A stretch of 64,000 bases of DNA from Scolanthus callimorphus (GCA_033964015.1 JAWWUD010000055.1:12501-76500), one strand, 5' to 3'; counted from the stretch's first letter, positions 1 through 10,194 are shown. The notes: a model not told the origin generated them from the letters alone. Numbers and translations: made by a program.

Positions 1-23
1 TGAAAATATATAAACAAACGTAC

Positions 24-485
24 CTGACTCAAACCCTCCATTGTGCCCGGCAAAGCCAGGCGTGTTGTCGTAGACCTCGACGATCACTTTACTAATTTCG
101 GAAGGCTCTTTTGGGGCTGGTCCTCCACCGGTCTTGCGTTGCGCCTTTCGCGACTGCGAAAATTCCTTTTGGTCGCAGAAAAGAGCTTCTGCCACTTCTC
201 TTTAATTTCAGAAGGCGCCCTCGTAGCTACGCCAATGGCTGTAACTTTTTGGGCAATTTCTTCCCACGCTTTGTTCTTCTTTTTATTGGTAATTGTGTCT
301 GTAAATTTGCTTTTTATGATTTCTCTGTAACTCTCAACACTTTCTGTGAGAACGCTCAATTCGCGAGTCGAAAATTGGGTTTTCTCTTTCTTTTTCGCCT
401 GCTTCTTCCATGCATAGACACTCTCAACGAAACGGTAAAAGACAATCAAAAAGACAGAAAGAAATACTTTTGTCTTTCCGTACAA
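24..485 (-). pseudogene. Myb/SANT-like DNA-binding protein (Harbinger-accessory type), broken exon
   Basis: On the minus strand a frame opening at 485 encodes a Myb/SANT-like trihelix domain. Visible motifs are KKNKAWEEIAQKVTAIG and SEIKEKWQKLFSATK, with the spaced tryptophans of the fold. The linker typical of these transposon-associated proteins (KTGGGPAP, KEPSEISKVIVEVYDN) is also present but in the next frame, so a single-base shift lies near the A-run at 167-170. The exon ends in a good splice donor, CAG|GTACGT, at 24/23, and the rest of the gene is outside the window. Proteins of this type accompany PIF/Harbinger transposases or are domesticated as NAIF1/MSANTD relatives; they bind transposon ends in the nucleus. 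The first 30 residues before KKEKTQFSTRE are not typical, and the true start may be an ATG in another frame near 412. The domain call is fairly safe; which family member it is cannot be told. Confidence 0.7.
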
Positions 486-612
486 TTATTATTTTTGTTC
501 ATGCACACAGGCGCGACCCAAATAAAATGTAAACAAACGAAATGTACGCGCGCGCGCGCTCGAATTCGCTCGATTTCCCGCCAAAACCGGTTTCACCTCT
601 TCACTAACCATG

Positions 613-765
613 GGTAGGAAATTTATCCACCGATAAATTTATTTTATCCGATGATAGCTATCCAGTGGATAAAATGTGTTTTCGGGAACCACTTTTTATC
701 CACAGGATAGCTATCCACTGGATAGCGAATTTATCCACTGGATAACTACAATCCATGGATATCTT
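613..765. repeat. Palindromic TATCCASTGGATA repeat cluster
   Basis: At least three copies of the near-palindrome TATCCACTGGATA or TATCCAGTGGATA, plus degenerate ones, lie at about 654-670, 709-725 and 732-745, linked by ATAGC and GAATT. The cluster starts exactly where the Crypton-like coding sequence to its right loses similarity, so it probably is a short interspersed (MITE-like) insertion that truncates it. Confidence 0.6.
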
Positions 766-1163
766 TATCCGACCTTTCAGGAACCTGCCCCTGGTCATTG
801 AGATATCTTTGAAGACTTCTCTGAAAGGAAGTAAGAGTTGCCGGCTCGTACTGTGCGCCATCTTTTTTCTTGATCTCCATAAAAAAGCGGCATATGTGGA
901 CGTTGAGCTCCTTCGCAGGTATGTCCTCGATATTTCTTGTTTCTTTATGGAATTAGGTATCTTTTCCAGACATTTATGTCGTATGTGTTTTTTTTCTTTG
1001 TGTTTTCGGGCCTTTGACCTTCAATAAACTTTTGAACTTTCTCGAGGATATTTTTATTTTCTTCTTCGCCTTTCTCGGTGTTCAGAGTGTTTACGTTCTC
1101 GTCAAATCCGTCCATGTAATAAAATTCACTGTCGCTATGACTCTCCTGATCATCATTCTCCAT
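757..1163 (-). pseudogene. Crypton/DUF3504-like (ZMYM/QRICH1-type) N-terminal fragment
   Basis: Minus-strand reading from ATG at 1163 gives an acidic N-terminus and then ENTKKKNTYDINVWKRYL. One frame over, from about 955 down to 790, comes NIEDIPAKELNVHICRFF and FQRSLQRYLND. These two blocks are the typical start of the tyrosine-recombinase-like proteins related to Cryptons and to their domesticated ZMYM/QRICH1/KIAA1958 relatives. The frame changes near 947-957, and the coding sequence stops at the palindromic repeat at 613-765, so the catalytic region is absent. The ATG lies only 29 nt inside a Helitron 5' end (1192), which suggests the fragment is carried by that Helitron. No RHRY catalytic residues can be checked because that part is missing. 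Confidence 0.65.
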
Positions 1164-1196
1164 GACGATTTGTTACGGTATTAATATATAGACTAG
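1164..1196 (-). mobile_element. Helitron end-to-end junction (CTAG|TC)
   Basis: Read on the minus strand, GCGCGCATCAGCTAG ends at 1193 and is followed directly by TCTATATATTAATACCG starting at 1192. The first is the 3' end type seen in the Helitron at 57963-59042 (..GCATCAGCTAG), the second is the same 5' end type. One Helitron 3' terminus therefore abuts another Helitron 5' terminus, as in head-to-tail arrays. Confidence 0.6.
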
Positions 1197-1246
1197 CTGA
1201 TGCGCGCGCTCTGAGAACCAATCAGAATGCAGGATTCGTTACCGTG

Positions 1247-1554
1247 CCTGTTATCAGCTGCTACTAATGATATATTTTTTATCTCGTTGCGATCAATATT
1301 TTCGGAGAAATCCGGCCGAGTTTAGTGTCGGGTCGAACCAGAGGTTTGGGTAGCCTCCCGAGACCGTTTTTACCGCACCAATAAAATATCAAAAATACAA
1401 ACAAATGCAAGGTGCTTTGGAAAATTTAAGCTGGCAGAAATAAAGAGCACATAATTGTTGTCATCTTAAGGAGCTTTTTATTTCCAAGCGTTGAAAATTG
1501 AATATTTACGAATTTTTAAATAATAACACTTTTTTTTTTCTATAGGGTATCTTT
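1247..1554 (+). repeat. Repeat copy holding the empty site of the 8.85-kb element
   Basis: This segment is the reverse complement, at high similarity, of 20908-21108 joined to 29957-30058. The single CAAACC (GGTTTG at 1343-1348) corresponds to the two CAAACC copies flanking the element at 21109-29956. It is non-coding, with a T-run at 1531-1540. Confidence 0.8.
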
Positions 1555-1634
1555 AAAGAATCCTTTGTCTTTTACTAAACTTCCCGCTGGTGACGCCACG
1601 AGAGGGAAATTTAGTAAAAGACAAAGGATTCTTT
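1555..1634. repeat. Snap-back hairpin, 31-bp arms
   Basis: Arms at 1555-1585 and 1604-1634 are inverted copies with one mismatch, separated by an 18-base loop. It directly follows the repeat above. It may be a tiny foldback MITE. Confidence 0.75.
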
Positions 1635-1730
1635 GTCTACTAAATTTCCCCTGCATTTATAATGAGGGGATTTAGCTAGTAAATGTCCCTCGGAGAACAA
1701 AAGAAACCGAGGCGATCATGGTATTAGTTT

Positions 1731-1762
1731 AGGGGTGGACCATTAGAAATTGGGGGAGGGGG
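1731..1762 (+). mobile_element. Harbinger-like terminal repeat, solo end
   Basis: AGGGGTGGACCATTAGAAAT followed by a G-rich run matches the inverted end at 20132-20168 and resembles the ends of the element at 41978-43509 (GGGACGGACCATTTGA). No partner end lies nearby, so this is a truncated copy. Confidence 0.55.
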
Positions 1763-1848
1763 AAATTTGATGAATCTTGAAAGTTCTGCACGAGGACTGA
1801 TGCTGCCAGGGCTCACCGAGCTATTTAAACCAAGTATCATGTGCGCAT
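1763..1848 (+). repeat. 86-bp exact duplicate of 17494-17579
   Basis: The 86 bases from AAATTTGATGAATC to TGTGCGCAT are identical at the two sites, in the same orientation, but flanks differ: here a Harbinger-like end and a LINE, there an SGNH-hydrolase ORF and a terminal repeat. Origin unknown. Confidence 0.85.
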
Positions 1849-2916
1849 CTCTTGTAAATTCGACATACTGTTCATCGCTGAAACGAAAATTGATGGTTCT
1901 GTGCCCAGCTCTCTATTCTCTCATTCGGATTACCGACTAATACGGAGGGATAGAAAGAAAGGTGGCGGGGGCATTCTGGTATATATTCGCTGCAATATTA
2001 CTGCTCTTCGGCGCAAGAACTTTGAACCGGAGGGAGTTGAATCGATTTGTTTAGATGTGAAAGGATGTGGTAATACATGGTTCTTTGTCTGCGCTTGTTA
2101 TCGCTCCGAGAAAATGTGTTCCATCCCAGACTTTATCTCATTGTGCAGCGCAGCGACGGAGAAAATGTTCACTAAGCGCCAGGAGATCATGTTTGTAGGA
2201 GATTATAACATGGACATGAGGGCATTTGACGATCATTTACCACACCAAGCGCTCTCTGCTTTCTGCGATCAGTTTTGCCTGTGAATCTCTATTGTACGTC
2301 ATCCTAGTCACGCATCCTGATAGGTTTGCTCGTAGCGGCAACCTCCGCCTCGGCTTAAGTGACCATGACTTAGTATTTGCTATTCGGAAGCAGAAGATTC
2401 CTAAAAATATATCAAGGTTTATCGAATTCAGATCAACGGCGAATTTAGATCCCGATGCGTTTGTTATGGATCTCAACAATGTCCCCTGGGACAGTGCTTT
2501 TACTTTCGAAAATTCCGATGATGTTTGGTCGCACTGGTCCGCTCTTTTCCAACAAGTTACGGATAAACACGCGCCAATTAAACGCACGCGCATTCGTTTC
2601 CGACACCTGCTTGGATCACACCTAACATTCAAAAAGAAATGCGCTATAGAAATAGACTCTATAAAAGGTTTCGGCGCACGCTTTTGGACTCTGATTGGGA
2701 GCTTTATCGAAGTCAAAGAAATAAGGTGTCGGCTCTGAAAAGACAGGGTGTTAAGCAGTTTTGCTGTGATGCTGCCAGCGATATCAAAATGGGTGCGGTC
2801 GGTCGCTTTTGGAAGAAAATGAGCCCGCTCTTACCCAGCGGAAAAAAAATCCGATAGGCAACTGATCACTCTTATTGACAACGGTCAACTCGTCTCAAGT
2901 CCTGCTGAAACATTAA
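1849..2916 (+). pseudogene. CR1-like LINE, endonuclease part (5' half of split element)
   Basis: Fragments of one LINE ORF2 run through three frames. The first (1841-2284) is an apurinic-type endonuclease (exonuclease-endonuclease-phosphatase fold): FDILFIAETKID, GGGGILVYIR and the motif EIMFVGDYNMD. The second continues with LGLSDHDLVF, the conserved SDH of this fold. The third (2639-2857) is the linker before the reverse transcriptase. The protein would nick the target DNA for target-primed reverse transcription. The first residues of the endonuclease are missing (5' truncation at 1849). One break is an extra A in the A8 run at 2842-2849. The reading resumes after the LTR retrotransposon at 11148, where the interrupted codons AETF/NEYF continue. 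Confidence 0.8.
2912..2916 (+). repeat. Left target-site duplication of BEL/Pao element 1
   Basis: ATTAA precedes the 5' LTR and TTTAA (11148-11152) follows the 3' LTR. The interrupted LINE codons imply an original TTTAA, so the left copy has lost one T of a homopolymer. Confidence 0.6.
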
Positions 2917-3871
2917 TGTAAAGGATGCTCTCACTTCCTTTTATTGATCGAGTAATTATTTGTTATCTTGTTATCTTAATTGCGGTTTTATTAAGGCCTC
3001 GCTTTTGTGCCAAAGTATATTGATTCTGTGATTACATTATAGCTTAGGTATTTACCGCCCTCACGTCCCATTTCGGAATATTACCTTGTGCATTTAGCCC
3101 GTTTGGTCAGTAGTCGTTGTAGATTCAAGGAAGGTTGTGGTTAAATCGCTTGGCACTTGGTAAAGTTACCTTTTGGATACCCTTTGGGACCGATATGTAA
3201 GTGATCTTTATTGTTATATTATTTAGTTTTAGTTGCGCTATTAGGAATGCGTTTTTAGTCACTATTCGCGCAAGTTTATTAGTTTTTAGCGAAGTTTTGG
3301 TTATTATGGAATTGCTCGCCTTTACTTTAGCCATTTTACGCTCGCTTAGAGTCATTTAGCATTACGCACTAAAATCTTAGTATGCGCCTACGTTTAGTCG
3401 CTTTCGCTTAGTTTTCGCTTAGTTATAGTCAAGTTACTTCGTATTTGGATTGCATTAGATTTTCGTTAGTTATAGTCTGTTGTTCGTTAGCCTATGTATG
3501 ATACTTGATTATTTATCTGATTTATGCTTGTATATTATTGCTTGTTATATTAGCCTTAATCTTGTATAGTTATTAGCTTTTAAGACCTTTTTTGTTACGT
3601 TTTACTTTCAGTTTACGGTGTTAAATAGATGTGTTCTTGTATGGTTTCGAGTATTTGATTTCGTTGATTGTTAGTCCGAGAGTTGCGAATAGTTCACATT
3701 TGGTTTCGGTGGTCAGTTCGTGAGAGTCGTTCTATAATCAAGGCGTTGTCTAATCGATCCATAAGCTAGTAGCACGTCTTCACCAGTAAAATAGTCCCTA
3801 ATTATCGTTTCGCCTGCATGACCCGTCACGACATCGCTGTTTGGTCCTGATTGTCATTGCAAGCCTTTACA
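2917..3871 (+). repeat. 5' LTR of BEL/Pao element 1
   Basis: 955 bp, starting TGTAAAGGATGC and ending GCAAGCCTTTACA. It will contain the promoter and poly(A) signals of the element, but no clear TATA box was pinned down in this T-rich sequence. Confidence 0.93.
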
Positions 3872-3895
3872 GTAAAATATCGCCATTAGATCCAT

Positions 3896-3912
3896 TGGTT
3901 TTGGTGTGCCGA
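3896..3912 (+). promoter_or_regulatory. Possible primer-binding site, BEL/Pao element 1
   Basis: TGGTTTTGGTGTGCCGA starts with TGG, as a site complementary to a tRNA 3' CCA end would, but it lies 24 bases from the LTR. The tRNA was not identified. Confidence 0.35.
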
Positions 3913-3936
3913 AAAGTAAAGAAACAATCTTAAAAT

Positions 3937-6900
3937 ATGAGTCATTCGGATGCTCAGGAATTTGTAGAAGACGAGGCAACGGAAGCCTCGTTGCCCGCCT
4001 CGTTGCCGCAAGAGCCGGCGGAAGTTCGAAGAAGCGAACGTGAAAAAACATTGACAGAAAGAGGGCGCGCTTATCAATTGGAGACGCGTGATAAAGATAA
4101 GATGCGAGTTTTCAGGAACTTATGTCATCGAATGAATGAAGTGCTTTCCTCACTCAACGTTCTATCGAAGATTGAGTTAGAGACGGAGAGAGACAATATT
4201 GATAATATTAAAGAACAATTTAACGCCGCGCATCACGAGTACGCGGAGCTCTTAGAGAGCGAGGAGGAAAGGCAGGCCTCTTACGATTGGTTCGATATGC
4301 GCGAAAGGGATTATATGCAATATCGCATTAAACTCTGTCGTCAGATAGATAAACTTGATCAAAGTGATCGACGGTCGGTCACTTCTCGTCGTTCCGCTGG
4401 GAGCAATCGATCAGGGTCTTCGACTCGGTCACGTAAGATCGACGTTAAAACAAGATCGGCGAGGTTAAAGGCCGAGCTGGCATTTTTCGATAAAGAGATT
4501 GAATACAGGCGTTTCCTAATAGAAAGAGATCTCGCCATAAGTCAGGCCGAGGAAGGGGTTTTTGACAATTTGGAAAGGGAGCAAAGGCCCGAAGTCCCCG
4601 AAGTTAAGCCAGACCCAGTTGAGCAAAAGCCCGAAGTTAAACCAGACCCAGTTGAGCAAAAGCCCGATGTTAAGCCGAACCCACTTGAAGTTAAATGCAA
4701 AGTTAAGCACGATTGTAAACCGGAAGTTAGGATTGAAGTAGAGCAAACATCCGGTCCAGACGTCACGACACCGTTGCCATCGCAACATAACCAGGGGATA
4801 GGGACGGACATCATTAGCGAGCTGATAAGTCTTCAGAAAAAACAAACTGAAATGACCGCACTAATAGCCGATCACCAAAGAATCAGCTCGCTACCCGTTC
4901 AGGAGCCCCCTGTTTTTAGTGGAAATGCCTTTGACTTTCCGGCATTCATTAGTGCGTTCGACGCAATAATCATTAGCAAGGTTTCCTCAGAGCGCGACAA
5001 ATTATTTTTCCTAAACAAATATACCGCGGGGAAAGCTAATGAAATAGTGAAAGGCTATCTCTCCCTAAGTTCGGAGAACGGCTACAAAGAGGCTCGCCAA
5101 GTTTTAGAGCAGAGGTTCGGCAACCAAGTTCATGTCGCCGAGGCATTTAAATCGCGCCTAAGGGATTGGCCGCAGATTGCGGATGGAAGTACCGCAGCAC
5201 TACAGGAATTTTCTGATTTTCTTGTTCGCTGTGAAGAGGCCATGAGGGTTATGCGCTCGCTAGATGAATTAAATTCAACTCAGTTTCTCAAGGAGATAAG
5301 CGCTAAGTTGCCATCATATTCGGGGGTTAAGTGGTGTCGTCAGGCACATGAATATCAGAAGAAACACGCCGGATTGGTCAATTTTCATGACATGGTGAAG
5401 TTCGTGCAAGAAGAAGCTGAACTTGCCAACGACCCCATCTTTTCCCCCGAAGCGCTTAAGAGTCTGAGAAAAAAGGCGTCCGCAGACAAAGAAAAGCCTA
5501 ATACCCCAAAGCGCCAAACTGGCAAACCAAGTAGCGGCGGCGCAATCAGTCATAGCATGGCTACAGGCGCAAAACAGGTGCCCCCTAGTAAGCCCCCTAG
5601 TGGACCGGCTAAAGATCAGTCTTCCTTCTCATGTCTCCTGTGCAAAACCAATTCGCACAGCCTTGGAAAATGCAAAAAGCTTTTGGAAAAGTCCATAGAG
5701 CAGCGAAAGGATTTTGTGCAAAAAAGTGGCATCTGTTTTGGCTGTCTAGAAAGCGGCCATAGATCAAGAGATTGCAAGAACAGATGCACGTGTAGCGAGT
5801 GTGGACGTCGCCACCCTACCCCACTTCACTATCCTAGGCCTCCAACAGAGGAGAACGAGCCCGCAGCGCCACAAACGCCCAAGGAAGAGGCAAGAAGTGT
5901 GAACACGGCCATTACAAACGGTAGTTCTGCAGGGTCCGGAGAAATAAAGACAAATTGCATGATCCTCCCAGTCTGGCTGCACCATAAAGATACACCCGAG
6001 ACGCAGGTAAAGGTATATGCGTTACTGGACGATGGCAGTGACACTACCTTCATCAAGTCCAGCGTAATGGAGCGCCTTGGAGTAACGGGGAATGGCACGA
6101 CACTCCAACTCAACACCATGCTTGGGAGAGAGAGGATCACGGTAGAAAGGGTAGAGGGTCTCGTGGTGCAAAGGCCAGACAAGCAAGTGGAACTGGACCT
6201 CCCCAAAACATACTCGAGGAACGACATCCCTCATCGGCGGGACCAGATTCCCACACCCCAGAACGCCGACCGATGGTCACACCTGAAGAAAATCAAAGAT
6301 AAGATAGCACCATACGAAGAAGACGTGGAAGTCGGACTTTTGATTGGTTGCAATTGTCCGCGCGCACTCAAGCCGAAGGAAGTTGTCCAAGGAGGCGGCG
6401 ACAAGCCTTATGCGGTACGTACCATTCTGGGTTGGGGGATTCTGGGTCCTGTCGAAATAACAGAGGGTGGGGAAGAAGATGAAGTCTCAGCCTGTAACCG
6501 GATCATTACTCGTGAAATTATCCCCCAATCAAACGACACAGTCAGTTTTGTCCTGCAAAGCGAAACTAAAGAAATCATAAATCCCGCGGAGATCCGTCGT
6601 TGGTTTGAGCAGGACTTCTCTGAGAACAAAGATTTGTCGTCACTAGGACTATCAAGGGAGGATAGGCGCTTCCTTGATATCGCAGAAAATGGCATAACCC
6701 AGCATGAAGACGGGCACTATCAGCTCCCTCTCCCCTTTAAGCAACCCAACGTAAAGTTCCCTGATAATCGCGAAATTGTGATGCGCCATCTGATGCATTT
6801 GAAGCGCAAGTTCTCCTCAGATCCAGAGTACAAAGAAGATTACGTCGCCTTCATGGAGAAGGTTATCACCAATGGCTATGCAGAGAAGGTGGCTAGCGCA

Positions 6901-9900
6901 CCAGGTGAGCAGCGGGGGGAGGAGGGGTCCATCTGGAGAATCCCACATCACGGTATAAGACACGCAAAGAAACGAACCGTAAGATCTGTGTTTAATTGTG
7001 CATTTGAATATAAGGGAGAGTCTCTAAACAAGTACCTACTCCAGGGTCCAGACCTCACAAACAACTTAGTGGGAGTCCTGTGTCGATTTCGAAAAGAGCC
7101 AATCGCATTTACCTGTGATATCGAGTCCATGTTCTATCAGGTGCGAGTAACGGAAGAGCACAGAGATTATTTGCGCTTTCTCTGGTGGGAGGGAGGAGAC
7201 ACTAGCAAAGAGCCAGTAGAGTACCGTATGACAGTACATTTATTTGGCGCAACATCGTCGCCAGGTTGCGCGAACTTCGCGCTTAAGAGAGCTGCGCAAG
7301 ACAATGAAGCAGATCTGGGCACCGCAGCCGCGCAATTTATAAGCAAAGATTTTTATGTTGACGACGGGCTAAAGAGCTGCGCTACCGTCAACGAAGCCAC
7401 TGATTTGATCATCTCAGTTAAAGAAATGTGCAAGCGAGGAGGGTTTAATTTGCATAAATTCGTAAGCAACGACAAGAATGTCCTTAGAAGTATTCCTGAG
7501 TGCGATCGCGCTGAAGGCGTTAAGAAGCTTGATCTAGATCTCGATTCGCTCCCAATAGAACGCACTTTAGGAGTACAATGGTGTGTAGAGTCGGACGCCT
7601 TTCAGTTTCGGATCCAACTCCAAGACAAACCATGCACGAGGCGTGGCATTTTGTCGACAGTCAGCTCTATCTTCGACCCTCTAGGATTTGTAGCACCGCT
7701 GTTACTAAAAGGCAAATCGATCCTGCAAGAGTTATGCCGCAAGCCACTAGACCGCAAGCCAGTAGACCGTGAGCAAGAAGACCGTAAGCCACTTGGCTGG
7801 GATGACACCATTCCCAAACCGATCAAGGCCGAGTGGGAGCAATGGAAACAAGACCTGCAGCAGCTATGCAGCATCACCATCCCGCGCTGCTACAAGCCTC
7901 GAGACTTTGGTACCGCAGTAGTAACAGAGCTTCACCACTTCTCGGATGCAAGCACCAAGGGGTATGGGCAATGCAGCTATCTACGACTGGTCAACGAGCG
8001 AGGAGACATTCACTGCTCACTGGTGCTTGGTAAGTCAAGAGTCACCCCCCTTAAAGAAGTCACCGTCCCTAGACTGGAGCTGACCGCAGCGACAGCAAGC
8101 GTGAAGTTAAGTCAACAACTCAAGAGGGAGCTAGAGCTAGACGATGTTAAAGAGACCTTCTGGACTGATAGCAAGGTAGTCATGGGTTATATCGCTAACG
8201 AGAGTAGAAGATTCCACACATTCGTAGCAAACCGTGTTCAGCAGATCCAAGACGTCACTGACAAACACCAATGGCGGTATGTCGATACGAAAGACAACCC
8301 CGCTGACCACGCCTCTCGTGGACTCAAGGCTGAAGAGCTCCAGTCTTCCAGTTGGCTAACAGGCCCCGAATTCCTATGGCAAGACGAAAGTCAATGGCCA
8401 AGTAAGTACCAGCAAAGCAGCGAGCAGGATCTCATAGACGCAAATGATCCCAACGCCAGGAAAGCAGTTGTCATGGCAACAGCCGCTGAGTCTGAACCCG
8501 AAGATAATCTGGTAAGCCAGTTGAGTAAATTCTCTGATTGGTATCGCGCAAAACGAGCTATCGCACTGAGGATTCGAGTCGCTAGACTGTGGCGCGCCAA
8601 AGCAAGAAAACGCGGTCAGAAAGTCAAGTTAGAAGTGTCGGTTAGCGATCTTGAAGAAGCTGAGAACGTTATAATTAAGGCAACACAGGCTAAGGCGTTC
8701 AAGCAAGAGATTGCCTCTCTGCGTTCTGGCGAAGCAATTGGCAAGGCAAGTGCGCTGTCAAAGCTAGACCCAAAAGTAGGCTCAGACGGTGTTTTGCGCG
8801 TTAATGGTCGCTTAAATCGTGCTCAGTTACCAGAAGAGTTTAAGTTTCCCGCGTTACTACCCAAAGAAAGTCACGTGACGACGCTCGTGATTCGGCATTT
8901 TCACGAGAAGGTCAAGCATCAAGGCCGAAGCATAACGCTGAACGAGATTCGCGCGTGCGGCTATTGGATCGTCGGTGGTGCGAGTGCGGTAGGAAGCTAT
9001 GTAGGAGAGTGCGTCACCTGTCGTAAATTGCGTGCGCCTGTCCAAGAGCAAAAGATGGCGGACCTACCAGAAGATCGTGTAGAACCCGCCCCGCCATTCA
9101 CCAACAGCGCAGTAGATTACTTCGGTCCGTGGTTAGTCAAGCAAGGAAGGAAGGAGGTGAAGCGTTACGGTGTGCTATTCACCTGCCTAGCCTCAAGAGC
9201 TATACATCTAGAGACAGCGGCGTCACTAGATACAGATAGCTTTATCAACGCTCTACGTCGCTTCATCTGTCGCCGTGGTCCCATCAGACAACTAAGATCG
9301 GATCAAGGTACCAACTTCGTGGGCGCTCGTCGCGAGCTAAAGCAAGCACTGGACGAGATGGACGACGACAAAATCAAGTCAGAGCTGTTAAAGGAGAACT
9401 GTGACTGGTTTAATTTCAAAATGAATGTTCCCAGTGCCAGTCATATGGGAGGAGTCTGGGAACGCCAAATCAGGTCAGTGCGTAACGTACTAGACGCGCT
9501 CCTGACGAGCAACGGTGCTCAACTTGACGACGAGTCACTTCGGACTCTAATGTGTGAAGCTGAAGCTATAGTTAACAGTCGCCCGCTTACAGTCGACGCT
9601 CTCAGTGATCCCGATGCACTGAGCCCACTTACGCCAAATCACATCCTCACGATGAAGTCAAAGATCGTACTGTCACCGCCTGGAGTGTTCGAGTCCGCCG
9701 ACATGTACTGTCGGGCAAGATGGCGACGAGTTCAGCACCTAGCTAACGAATTCTGGTGCAGATGGCGAAAAGAGTATCTGGCAAGTCTACAGCAGCGCCA
9801 AAAGTGGACCAAGCCACGGAGAGATGTCGCAGTCAACGACATAGTCATCATCAAGGACGACAACGCATCGCGAAGTCAATGGCAGCTTGCGCGCGTCTCC

Positions 9901-10056
9901 GCTGTCAACCACAGTGCTGATGGGCATGTACGTACGGTCCAGTTAGCCCTTGCGGACGGCTCTCTGGACAGCAAAGGAAAGCGGATCAACCAACTACGGT
10001 ACCTGGAACGTCCCGTGCAAAAGGTGGTAGTACTGCTGCGTGGAGATGAGTGCTAA
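3937..10056 (+). CDS. Gag-Pol polyprotein, BEL/Pao retrotransposon
   Basis: An intact 2039-residue frame. Order of domains, approximate residues: charged coiled-coil-like gag N-terminus (1-220); a short repeat of EVKPDPVEQKP (about 222-250); DUF1759 gag domain (320-455); CCHC-type knuckles (566-625, CFGCLESGHRSRDC); DUF1758 aspartic protease with ALLDDGSDTTF (about 695); reverse transcriptase with FTCDIESMFYQVRV (1058) and catalytic YVDD (1140); A17/RNase H region with FSDASTKGYG (1333), FWTDSKVV (1408) and DNPADHASRG (1453); zinc-binding integrase head with HFHEK and CVTCRKL (1654-1698); integrase core with SAVDYFGPW (1724), RSDQGTNFVG (1787) and the final glutamate region VWERQIRSVR (1841); DUF5641 C-terminus (1925-2012). 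The start is the first ATG after the leader. The protein makes and integrates the cDNA copy. All catalytic motifs look intact. Confidence 0.96.
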   Translation: MSHSDAQEFVEDEATEASLPASLPQEPAEVRRSEREKTLTERGRAYQLETRDKDKMRVFRNLCHRMNEVLSSLNVLSKIELETERDNIDNIKEQFNAAHHEYAELLESEEERQASYDWFDMRERDYMQYRIKLCRQIDKLDQSDRRSVTSRRSAGSNRSGSSTRSRKIDVKTRSARLKAELAFFDKEIEYRRFLIERDLAISQAEEGVFDNLEREQRPEVPEVKPDPVEQKPEVKPDPVEQKPDVKPNPLEVKCKVKHDCKPEVRIEVEQTSGPDVTTPLPSQHNQGIGTDIISELISLQKKQTEMTALIADHQRISSLPVQEPPVFSGNAFDFPAFISAFDAIIISKVSSERDKLFFLNKYTAGKANEIVKGYLSLSSENGYKEARQVLEQRFGNQVHVAEAFKSRLRDWPQIADGSTAALQEFSDFLVRCEEAMRVMRSLDELNSTQFLKEISAKLPSYSGVKWCRQAHEYQKKHAGLVNFHDMVKFVQEEAELANDPIFSPEALKSLRKKASADKEKPNTPKRQTGKPSSGGAISHSMATGAKQVPPSKPPSGPAKDQSSFSCLLCKTNSHSLGKCKKLLEKSIEQRKDFVQKSGICFGCLESGHRSRDCKNRCTCSECGRRHPTPLHYPRPPTEENEPAAPQTPKEEARSVNTAITNGSSAGSGEIKTNCMILPVWLHHKDTPETQVKVYALLDDGSDTTFIKSSVMERLGVTGNGTTLQLNTMLGRERITVERVEGLVVQRPDKQVELDLPKTYSRNDIPHRRDQIPTPQNADRWSHLKKIKDKIAPYEEDVEVGLLIGCNCPRALKPKEVVQGGGDKPYAVRTILGWGILGPVEITEGGEEDEVSACNRIITREIIPQSNDTVSFVLQSETKEIINPAEIRRWFEQDFSENKDLSSLGLSREDRRFLDIAENGITQHEDGHYQLPLPFKQPNVKFPDNREIVMRHLMHLKRKFSSDPEYKEDYVAFMEKVITNGYAEKVASAPGEQRGEEGSIWRIPHHGIRHAKKRTVRSVFNCAFEYKGESLNKYLLQGPDLTNNLVGVLCRFRKEPIAFTCDIESMFYQVRVTEEHRDYLRFLWWEGGDTSKEPVEYRMTVHLFGATSSPGCANFALKRAAQDNEADLGTAAAQFISKDFYVDDGLKSCATVNEATDLIISVKEMCKRGGFNLHKFVSNDKNVLRSIPECDRAEGVKKLDLDLDSLPIERTLGVQWCVESDAFQFRIQLQDKPCTRRGILSTVSSIFDPLGFVAPLLLKGKSILQELCRKPLDRKPVDREQEDRKPLGWDDTIPKPIKAEWEQWKQDLQQLCSITIPRCYKPRDFGTAVVTELHHFSDASTKGYGQCSYLRLVNERGDIHCSLVLGKSRVTPLKEVTVPRLELTAATASVKLSQQLKRELELDDVKETFWTDSKVVMGYIANESRRFHTFVANRVQQIQDVTDKHQWRYVDTKDNPADHASRGLKAEELQSSSWLTGPEFLWQDESQWPSKYQQSSEQDLIDANDPNARKAVVMATAAESEPEDNLVSQLSKFSDWYRAKRAIALRIRVARLWRAKARKRGQKVKLEVSVSDLEEAENVIIKATQAKAFKQEIASLRSGEAIGKASALSKLDPKVGSDGVLRVNGRLNRAQLPEEFKFPALLPKESHVTTLVIRHFHEKVKHQGRSITLNEIRACGYWIVGGASAVGSYVGECVTCRKLRAPVQEQKMADLPEDRVEPAPPFTNSAVDYFGPWLVKQGRKEVKRYGVLFTCLASRAIHLETAASLDTDSFINALRRFICRRGPIRQLRSDQGTNFVGARRELKQALDEMDDDKIKSELLKENCDWFNFKMNVPSASHMGGVWERQIRSVRNVLDALLTSNGAQLDDESLRTLMCEAEAIVNSRPLTVDALSDPDALSPLTPNHILTMKSKIVLSPPGVFESADMYCRARWRRVQHLANEFWCRWRKEYLASLQQRQKWTKPRRDVAVNDIVIIKDDNASRSQWQLARVSAVNHSADGHVRTVQLALADGSLDSKGKRINQLRYLERPVQKVVVLLRGDEC

Positions 10057-10182
10057 TGAGACCGGGAAAGATCCCAACGGAGGAGCCATTACGGTAACAG
10101 TAGTATAGTTTAGTATAGTATTATGAACATTGTTTGTTGAACATTGATTTATGAACATTGAATTAGTGAAATACATTCAGTA

Positions 10183-10194
10183 TTTCGGGGGGAG
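10183..10194 (+). promoter_or_regulatory. Polypurine tract of BEL/Pao element 1
   Basis: TTTCGGGGGGAG lies immediately before the 3' LTR, where plus-strand DNA synthesis is primed. Position and purine content are the evidence. Confidence 0.7.

Noticed and set aside
7578..8033. Plus-strand frames inside the BEL/Pao gene
   Set aside because: Overlap the clear gag-pol frame and match nothing.
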